The translations under genes and the position numbers were made by a program. From Protopterus annectens (Eukaryota > Chordata > Ceratodontiformes > Protopteridae): DNA of 64,000 bases. Location of the stretch: the NCBI RefSeq assembly GCF_019279795.1, contig NC_056740.1, forward strand, positions 230,053,347 to 230,117,346. Direction: 5' to 3'. Below, in pieces: positions 57,270 through 64,000 of this stretch. Below the pieces are notes generated by a model, which was not told the DNA's origin, made no database searches, and saw nothing but the letters and a program-made list of their open reading frames with translations. Position 1 is the stretch's first letter, and every line of letters begins with the position of its first letter.

Positions 57270-58490
57270 TTCTCTTTGACATCTTGCCCCCCTACCCCTT
57301 GGCCAGGTTCCCTTTGCTCTTTCTCTCTTCCTATTTCTTCTAAACTGGCATGTCATCACCTCAGATTCTTGGGTTTTATCTGTCTTCCATCAGGACAGTC
57401 CCCCATCAGGATTACTTCATGGCGTGTATGTATCCACCTCCTTTTTCAGGGATTCCCCAACATCCTTTGGAACAACTTCCTAATTTCTCAGAGGTCTTTG
57501 GGTCCTTGGTGGACCAGGAAACTATTCAGCCCTCCCCTTCCTCCCAAGTGGGAAAGGGATTTTACTTCAGGATGTTCCTGATTCCTCAAAAGGAGGGCAC
57601 TTGTAGACCTATTCTAGATCCTCTCCTTGCTCAACACCTTTCCAAGGCTCCTCCTTTTCAGATACTTGCTCTTCAAACCCTGATTCCTCTCTTAATACTC
57701 CAGGCTTTTCTAGAGTCCTTGGATCTGAAGAATGCTTACATTTATATTCCTATTCATCCTCTTTTCAGGAAGTTCTTATGTTTCTCTGTTTCTGCCATTT
57801 TCAGTTCTCTGCTTTGATCTTTGGCCTGTCTACTATCCCATGGGTATTCACATAATCCCTAGCTCCTGTGATAGCCTTTTGCAGGCTCCAAGGCATTCAG
57901 ATTTGTCTTTATCTAGATGGCCTGTTTCTTCAGGCAACGTCCATCAGTTGCCTGTTATAAGATCCAGAGTTCATATCACTGCTTCAAAGTCTGGGATTCA
58001 CTATCAACTTTTTCAGTCGGGGTTCATGGTCTCTTCTATTCCAATGTTCCCTTCCTTGTCAGAAGTGGGTATTCAAGTGGTGGATTCAGAAACTTCATCT
58101 CAACACAGGCCTGCCTTTTCAGCCTCTGGTTCCTTCTCAGGAACATTTCGCTGACACTTCAAACATGGTTTGGGGGGCTTCTTCTGGCCACCAGAAAGTT
58201 CAAGATCTTCCCCCCCCTCCCCTTCAGACGTCAAACCATATCAACATCAGAGATGAGAGCCCTGATTCTGTTCTTCAGGCTTTTCACCCCATGCTGTCTC
58301 CAGGCCTTCTGAAGATTTATATGGAAAACACCACAGTGATCTGGTATATCAACAAACAGGGGACACAAAATCTTGTTTTCTCTGCATGCTGGCTTTTCAG
58401 GCCTGGGATCTGGCTCTCAGTTATCCCTTCAGAGCACAATCTAATGGTAGACACTTTGAGCAGGTCCAAAACAAAGGCTCACAAATGAAT
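57270..58490 (+). pseudogene. DIRS reverse transcriptase and RNase H, broken
   Basis: RT blocks: NWHVITSDSWVL-type start near 57345, GKGFYFRMFLIPQKEGTCRP, ILDPLLAQHL, ESLDLKNAYIYIPIHPLFRK (catalytic D in LDLK) and FLCFSVSA. The YXDD region near 57910 is decayed. RNase H follows: VWGASSGHQ, MENTTVIWYINKQGTQNLVF, then VIPSEHNLMVDTLSRSKTK. The blocks lie in at least three frames. The family enzyme copies element RNA into circular DNA before recombinase-mediated insertion. Confidence 0.85.
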
Positions 58491-58499
58491 GCTTCACAG

Positions 58500-58860
58500 A
58501 GATGTGCTTCAGCAGGCAGTCCATAGTCCTCTGGTAGATCTTTTTGCCTCCCCTTTGAACAGGCAGCTCCCTTTTTTCTGTTCCTGAGTGCTATGCCATC
58601 TGATGTGGAAGAAGGATGCCCTTTCTTTTCCATGGGATGAGTTGTTTCTCTATGCTGTCCCTCCCTTTCCACTACTTCCAAGAGTTCTGAGAAGATTAAA
58701 TATTGCTAGTGGCTCCCTTTTGGCCAAGACAGCACTGGTTCCCCCTCTTAATGCATCTGTCAAAGGGCAATCACCACAAGTTACCTCACTGGTTGGATTT
58801 CCTCACACAGATTAAGGGATCACTCATCCATCCTGACTTGTCCACTCTCCAACTGACACA
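58500..58860 (+). pseudogene. DIRS RNase H / recombinase junction
   Basis: Frames read LFASPLNRQLPFF (as in DLFAS..N.QLP.F), then KKDALSFPWDELFLYAVPPF and PLLPRVLRRL, the conserved region after DIRS RNase H. Short, with stops. Confidence 0.7.
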
Positions 58861-59840
58861 GTGGGTGATAGGGTTTTGATCCCTTTTATGTACCTCTTTT
58901 CTAAGGACATGCTCAAGGTTTTACAGGAGGCAAGGAAATATGCATGGAGAAAGCCTTATATGTCCAAATGGAAGAGATTTTCTGTCTGGTGCCATGCTGG
59001 ACCCTTTTTCTGCAGGGTCCCCTTTGGTTCTTTCCTATTTGTGTGAGTTGCTCCAGTCTGGCTTGGCCTTTTCTTCTGCAAAGGCCCATTTGTCAGCTAT
59101 TTCTGTCTGTCCTTGAATTTTCCTTTGGTTTCTTGTTTTGAGGTCAGAGTTTCTTAAAGGCATCCTGTATCTTGGACCCCCAAAGAAGCCAATTCCTCCT
59201 CCTGGCAATCTTAATTTTGTTTTAGAAAAATTGACCCAGGCTTCTTTTGAGCCTGCAGGTTCATCTTCTCTGCAGCATTGTACTGGGAAGACTGTCTTGT
59301 TGCTTTTTCTTTCTTCTGCTCGGTGGGTTGCTGAGCTTCAGGTTTTTATGGCCATCCCTCTTTTTTTAGTTTTTCACAGAGAGAGAGAGAGAGGGTGTCC
59401 CTTCATACTAATCCTTTTATGCTCAAGGTAACTAATGAGTTGTCTTTGAATCAGGTAGTAAAACCCCCCCTTACTTTTTCTCTCTCCTCAGTCTGCTAGT
59501 GAGAGGGTTTTACATATCTTTGATTTGCACAGACAGCTTGGGTATTATTTGAATAAAACTAAGGTCATTCATAAGTCTGACCAGCTTTTTCTTTTCATCC
59601 CTGGACATTCGGTTTGGCTGTTTCTAAGCAAACCCTCTTCTGGATAACTAGGGCCATTTCCTTTTGTTCTTTTCATGGCAAATGCCTGTTTGCTTCCATT
59701 AGGCTCACTCCACTAGGGCTTTTGCCTCTTCTGTAGCTTTCTTCAATGGGTTGGACACCAATTCCATCACTGAAGCTGCAACTTGGTCTTCACTACGTAC
59801 CTTTACTAAGCATTATAAATTGTACATGGTTTCTAGGACC
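58861..59840 (+). pseudogene. DIRS tyrosine recombinase, broken
   Basis: The N-terminal arm reads LQEARKYAWRKPYMSKWKRF, SVWC. The core has EFLKGILYLGPPKKPIPPPG, NFVLEKLTQASFEP and LFLSSARWVAELQVFM (first catalytic Arg). A later frame has AHSTRAFASSVAFFNGLDTN (H-x-x-R box) and TEAATWSSLRTFTKHYKL, with the likely catalytic Tyr in HYKL. All four landmark positions can be placed, but at least three frame changes and stops separate them. The enzyme would integrate circular element DNA. Confidence 0.85.
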
Positions 59841-59931
59841 AGGTTTTGCTAGAGCCATTCTGCATGGGTTCATTGAAGATTCTTCCCAGCCTTCCACCTA
59901 CCATTCCTTTTCTTGAGCTTTTGTACTCTCT

Positions 59932-60307
59932 GTATGGTGAATAATACTGCAACACTGATGTAGAAGGATATAGTACAGTTGTGTAAAATCTTACCATAAC
60001 AGTACATGTCCTTCTCTTCACTGTTACAGTATTCACTGCCTAACTCTATCCCTCTTTTATTCTTTTGGGCTTTTTCATTTCCCTCCTGGCAGTATATCTT
60101 TCTTTTACATCTGCATTTTCTCCTTCTGGATATATACATAGCCTGTTTTGGCTTATGGAGCAATTCAGTTTTGAGTAACTGTGTCCTGAACAGGGATCAT
60201 GTGTGTGACATACGTTGTATACAAGATCTAAAGGCTTTGGTATACTGGCCGAACCTATGGTGAAGAATACTGCAACAGTGAAGAGAAAGACATCTACTGT
60301 TATGGTA
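59932..60307. repeat. DIRS terminal and internal complementary repeats
   Basis: 59993-60036 (ACCATAACAGTACATGTCCT to ACAGTATTCAC) is inverted at 60258-60307 (TGGTGAAGAATACTGCAACA to ACTGTTATGGTA), about 44 bp with few mismatches. A third related piece at 59932-59958 lies in the second orientation. The arrangement is that of a DIRS right terminus with its internal complementary region. Confidence 0.7.
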
Positions 60308-61460
60308 AAAGTTTAAACAACTGTCCTTTGATATATCAGATCTTCATGTTTGCTATTTCACCTAGGTCTCCTAATATAAACTTCATCCAAACAAAGGATT
60401 CTTAAATAATAAACTTAAGTGAATTCACAACAGAGAATATTTGTCTCTGGTGTAACACATTTTAGTTAGGATCTAATTGAATGGGAAATGGAAAATAATT
60501 TGGAAGGGGTAAAAATCTTACAGCAAATTACAAACTGGGTACACTAGACTTTTTAAAAAATGGGTACTATCTGCAGAGACCTTTTCCATAAAGACTAGCA
60601 GTTAATCGTAATGCAGTTTAGCAACATAACCATTTTAGATTGAATAAAAATATTGTCTGTTAACATAAAGCTTGTCTTCATTTTAAAGTTTGTTGTGGTT
60701 TCTAAATAGTTTTAAAAATATTCTAGTAGTTGAATTTTGTTACAGCAGAAAACTTCTAAATAACTGTGTTTAAGGAGGGCATCACAAATTATGTTTAGGA
60801 TTGGAATATCAATTTAAGTGAAACTTTTATTCATGCAAATTTGACAAACTGAAAATGATTGCTTTTATTTATCCCTGCACAAATATAATAAAGGATGATA
60901 GCTGCATTGCTTAGCATTAGATTTGTGTTGCAAACTCTTGGTTTAAAAAGTAATTAGTTATTTAGTAAGAGTGATAAAGTATAAACAGTAACAAAAAAAA
61001 GGCCTTTAAAAATGTGTTTTTAAGAGTTTCCTTTGATAGAAAAGTTGTGGCATGATACAAAATACTTCTACCAGTCAAATATTTATGACAGATTTTAACC
61101 CATTGAAATGACTGACACATTTGCAGGTGTGGATGTTTGTCTTAATTAAATACAAAACATAAAATGTACAATGTTTAATCTCATTCGTTTTTGAGGACAT
61201 ATTAACTTTTTAACAACATTATAAGGTGGCATGCACTGGTGGCTGTGATTGACTAAAGGTGGGTAAAGACCCATGAGATCTAACTTCCTATATGCCCATT
61301 TTGATTCTTAACCATAATTGTAAAGTGTTTGTTTATAATGGCTAAAAGAATGGCAAAGTTGATGTTAAAAGTGACAGATATGGAACAATGTTTTTTTGGA
61401 GGGGAGGCAAACATTTGACCACATTAATAAAACAGTGATGATCCAGAGGGAACCAATGTA
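60308..61460. other. Unassigned AT-rich sequence
   Basis: No gene or named repeat could be supported in this stretch. Confidence 0.3.
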
Positions 61461-61563
61461 AGAACCAAAAACCAAGTATCCAGCAAATGCACCGAGTACT
61501 GGATGTTAACTTTAAAACACTGTACACGTTTATTAAAACACTGTACACGTTTATTGAAGTGCT

Positions 61564-61594
61564 TTTCATTGCTGTTGTACACCAACTTCTTCAG
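61564..61594 (-). ncRNA. Hammerhead-ribozyme-like motif, tail copy 1
   Basis: Minus strand: CTGAAGA, A, then GTTGGTGT-ACA-ACAGCAAT (an 8-bp stem with one mismatch and one wobble pair), then GAAA and AGCACTTC. The order is that of a hammerhead core (CUGANGA, stem II, GAAA, short stem III, then UUC as a possible NUH site). Confidence 0.6.
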
Positions 61595-61599
61595 AAAAC

Positions 61600-61740
61600 T
61601 CCTAAATCACCCTTATAATTTTATCAGGGAATGCAAATGCGTCCCATTTCCTACCCCATAAAATCCCAGCTTACTTTGACAAATGCTTTCTCTGCATCAA
61701 GACTCAACAACAGTGATATTTTCTTACACTGGTTCCCATA
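61600..61740 (-). pseudogene. L1/Tx1-type RT fragment
   Basis: The minus-strand frame reads LLLSLDAEKAFVKVSWDFM, close to the L1-type RT motif A (SLDAEKAFDKVSW). Another frame then reads IPDKII-like. It is only about 140 bp, lies between the two Penelope tails, and is the sole L1-type sequence recognised in the window. Confidence 0.6.
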
Positions 61741-61876
61741 CCAAACACAAAATCGAACTGGTAAAAAGAAATAAGAACCAAAAACCAAGTATCCAGCAAA
61801 TGCACCGAGTACTAGATGTGAACTTTAAAACACCGTACATGTTTATTAAAACACCGTACACATTTATTGAAGCACT

Positions 61877-61907
61877 TTTCGTTGCTGTTGTACAGCGACC
61901 TCTTCAG
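61877..61907 (-). ncRNA. Hammerhead-ribozyme-like motif, tail copy 2
   Basis: Minus strand: CTGAAGA, G, then GTCGCTGT-ACA-ACAGCAAC (an 8-bp stem with one mismatch), then GAAA and AGTGCTTCAATAAA. It is the strongest hammerhead-like core in the window. Sequence upstream (GATTTTT) and downstream (AATAAATG) could pair as stem I, and AAG/CTT as a minimal stem III. Confidence 0.65.
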
Positions 61908-62221
61908 AAAAATCACACTAATTTTAAACAACCTAATTTAAATAGTCGACTCAATCACATGATACTAACATCAGCTGTTATTCACATCACAACATATTTT
62001 CACATAAATCTGTTTTAGAATTGGCTAAAACAAATTAACATTTATACTTAACACTGCTATAAAAAGTCAATAAAAGTACCTACATAAATATAAATATAGA
62101 TAATACATCTATCTCTTATACAAAAAGTACATACTAAAATATTCTATCATTATTTCTATTTAGTTACAGTTTATAATGTAACAATATATGCATACATAAC
62201 TAAACTAAGTCTGAAACTTAT

Positions 62222-62506
62222 TCATCTTTTCAGACTTCTAAGTTTCAGTAAACATGCTATGTTACAAGAATCATTAAGTCCTGGAAAAGAGAATGCATTT
62301 AATCTAATTTGCCATGCTAATTCACGTTCTTCTAACAGTAAATTAAAGGGGCCACCTCTAATATCTATTTGTACCTGGTCAATTGCTTTGAATAAAAACT
62401 TGTGCCCATCATTTGAAGCAGTATGTCTTGCCAAAGGGTTGTCTATTTTCTTTATATCAATTGCATGGGTATGTTCATATATTCTTTCCTGTAATCTACG
62501 CCAGTG
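62222..62506 (-). pseudogene. Penelope-like GIY-YIG endonuclease C-terminus
   Basis: The minus-strand frame reads LQERIYEHTHAIDIKKIDNP, LARHTASNDGHKFLFKAIDQ and VQIDIRGGPFNLLLEERELA. It then has WQIRLNAFSFPGLNDSCNIA before a stop at 62222. This is the conserved end of the Penelope nuclease (E/H, RGG..LL..RE..WI..L.A..PGLN). The catalytic GIY-YIG part is missing by truncation. The frame itself is open. Confidence 0.8.
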
Positions 62507-62509
62507 GCG

Positions 62510-63666
62510 GCTGGTGACTTCACATCAAAGGGGGGCTGCAGGAGACAGCTGAATGGGTGGGGTCAATGGGAAGGGGTGTGACCAGCTAGAAAGGGGAGGA
62601 GCTATGCTCAGAACCACAAAAACTAAATACACTGCCCTGGGTGCCAAACAGTCATTATGAGAGTCCAATCAAGACAAAATGAAGTGTAGAAGAATAAAAA
62701 TATTTCAATGCATTGGCTGCATGACAGCTTAATATCTAGATGGAAACAAAAAGGTTGTGAGGCATGAAAAAATAAATTACTTTTTAAATGCATTACTGGA
62801 ATGCCAGTCAAAATCAAGTATAAGAAAAACAAGCAGCACTCAACTCAAACCACTTCTTGCACTGCATTTCTGATTATAATTTATATTCAGCTTTATTAAA
62901 GTATCAAGTAACATGCTGAAAGCAGAAATCTCTAATGGCCCCCACTTGTAAAAATGTTTCTTATCCAAAAAAAGACCTGCTGCCTGACAGCTATCTACTT
63001 GTTTCATGGGGAAAACATGATTAAAGTAAAAATTGAAAAGCAAACAAGAAATAAGCTCAATATACATTGCTTAAAAGGATTACAGTACAGGTTATGGACC
63101 ACACGATTGGCATTCTCTTTAGTTTATGGGTAAAGCCTGCAGAGATGACTGGAAGCCTCCAAGTGTAATGAGCTTCTTAAAATAATGTAATCCTGTCCTT
63201 TATTACAAATACTGTCATATGCATTTCAATACCCAAGGCTTATACATTATCTAGTTAAGTATTCTCTACATGGCAACAACAGAAAGGCTTTCAATGTTGG
63301 CAATTCTTTAACAGTATACTTATTAAAGCTTACTTGCATCTTACGATCTCAGCCAAGCTTACCTGATGGTCATTAAAGTATTGCTACTTAAACACAGAGC
63401 AACAGGCACTTTGAGTAATAAGCATAAATCAACAGTACAAAAAATATGACAGAAACCAGACCATTCTGCAAAAATCAAGGACAGATGAAAAGCCACTCTA
63501 GTACTTGTGTCTACCTTGGATGGGGGGGATACTCTGCACATTTACACTGCATAACTACTCCTTGCCTTGATTTGACACATCCAGAATCACAACATGGGGG
63601 AGTGGGGTGCAACAAGTATGTCGAAATTTGAAATGTCTCTGGCTGACTGTGATGGCACTGACACAT
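62510..63666. other. Unassigned sequence starting with a transposon-like end
   Basis: CCAGTGGCGGCTGGTGACTT at 62500-62520 and the following G-rich 100 bases resemble a DNA-transposon terminus seen in vertebrate genomes, but no matching far end was located. The remainder shows no gene. Confidence 0.3.
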
Positions 63667-63990
63667 TTGTCATACCTCTCAACCTCAGAGCAAGAAATCT
63701 GGACAAAGCCATACAAAGAAGTGGGACAAAGGCCCAAAAATAAGGACAATTTTTAAATATTGCTCTTATAAACTTAGAAAGATAATAGAACAGGTCTTGC
63801 ATTAGTATGAATTTTCTGAATGGTATGAAATCTGAAACTCAAATGTCCGTCATTATTTTCTAACTTCAGTCTTTAATGATTTGTCACTAATTTGCCAAAA
63901 AAAACCCACAATTTTATGAAAAATGGACCAAAAATGTGATGTAAAAATATAAAATAGCCACACGATACAGCTGGGAACCTGTCAAAGAAG
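63667..63990 (+). repeat. Dispersed repeat X, copy 4
   Basis: CATACCTCTCAACCTCAGAG, AAGAAATCTGGACAAAGCC, GTGGGACAAAGGCCCAAAAA, TTTTAAATATTGCTCTTATA and GTCATTATTTTCTAACTTCA. Collinear with copies at 31.1, 55.2 and 55.6 kb. It may run past the window end. Confidence 0.75.
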
Positions 63991-64000
63991 GGACACTTTA

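Larger units (their letters stand above)
61461..62506 (-). mobile_element. Penelope-like element end with duplicated tail
   Basis: The minus-strand endonuclease C-terminus (62506-62222) is followed by a 3' UTR and two copies of the terminal ~145 bases (61773-61920 and 61461-61600, offset 312 bp). An L1-type fragment lies between them. Tandem partial ends are usual in Penelope-like elements. Each tail contains a hammerhead-like core. The 5' truncation is at about 62506. Confidence 0.8.

Overview
This is a eukaryotic, almost certainly vertebrate, window: an intron-sized, AT-rich, repeat-saturated stretch with one recognisable host exon. The exon (40773-40890, + strand) has canonical splice sites and encodes the segment joining the catalytic and P domains of a PCSK5/PCSK6-type proprotein convertase. 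The rest is most simply intron of that gene, filled with transposable elements of many ages. The mix (CR1 and L2-like LINEs, DIRS-type tyrosine-recombinase elements, Penelope-like elements, pogo and palindromic MITEs, a fish-type tRNA SINE, and SINEs ending in the CR1 tail) fits a large-genome vertebrate such as a lungfish or salamander. That species guess is inference only.

Layout. 0.8-4.5 kb: degraded L2-like LINE (+). 6.4-7.9 kb: 5'-truncated CR1 (+). 10.9-11.7 kb: SINE and an L2-like tail (-). 12.7-14.8 kb: L2-like RT scrap, Penelope tail split by an L2-like LINE, second Penelope tail (all -). 14.8-16.8 kb: divergent tandem repeats with one fresh 171-bp duplication. 17.0-19.0 kb: two Penelope coding fragments (+), one split by a palindromic MITE. 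19.4-23.3 kb: ~170-bp tandem repeats split by a CR1 (-). 23.3-23.9 kb: SGNH-hydrolase pseudogene (-). 24.3-28.6 kb: near full-length CR1 (+) with esterase ORF1, endonuclease and RT. 29.1-30.3 kb: MITEs and long (TA)n. 30.3-33.8 kb: ~60-bp minisatellite in three blocks separated by TE debris. 33.8-34.3 kb: tyrosine-recombinase scrap. 36.0-38.2 kb: Penelope tail and L2-like LINE. 39.8-40.1 kb: MITE. 40.8 kb: host exon. 41.2-43.4 kb: pogo-type DNA transposon with TIRs and a transposase carrying a single stop in its main frame. 44.9-45.3 kb: long palindrome. 45.6-47.4 kb: L2-like LINE and fish-type SINE. 48.8-50.0 kb: tandemly duplicated Ty3/gypsy RT fragment. 50.45-60.3 kb: DIRS-type element (gag, RT-RNase H, tyrosine recombinase, inverted and internal complementary repeats) split by a CR1 that itself carries further insertions. 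61.5-62.5 kb: Penelope endonuclease end with two hammerhead-ribozyme-like tails and an L1-type RT scrap between them.

None of the mobile-element genes looks intact. No tRNA, rRNA or CRISPR locus was seen, and no promoter could be supported apart from a weak TATA-like site at the CR1 5' end. The recurring theme is reuse of parts: SINEs borrow the CR1 3' tail, SGNH esterases occur in two unrelated contexts 1.2 kb apart, and Penelope tails keep hammerhead-like cores.
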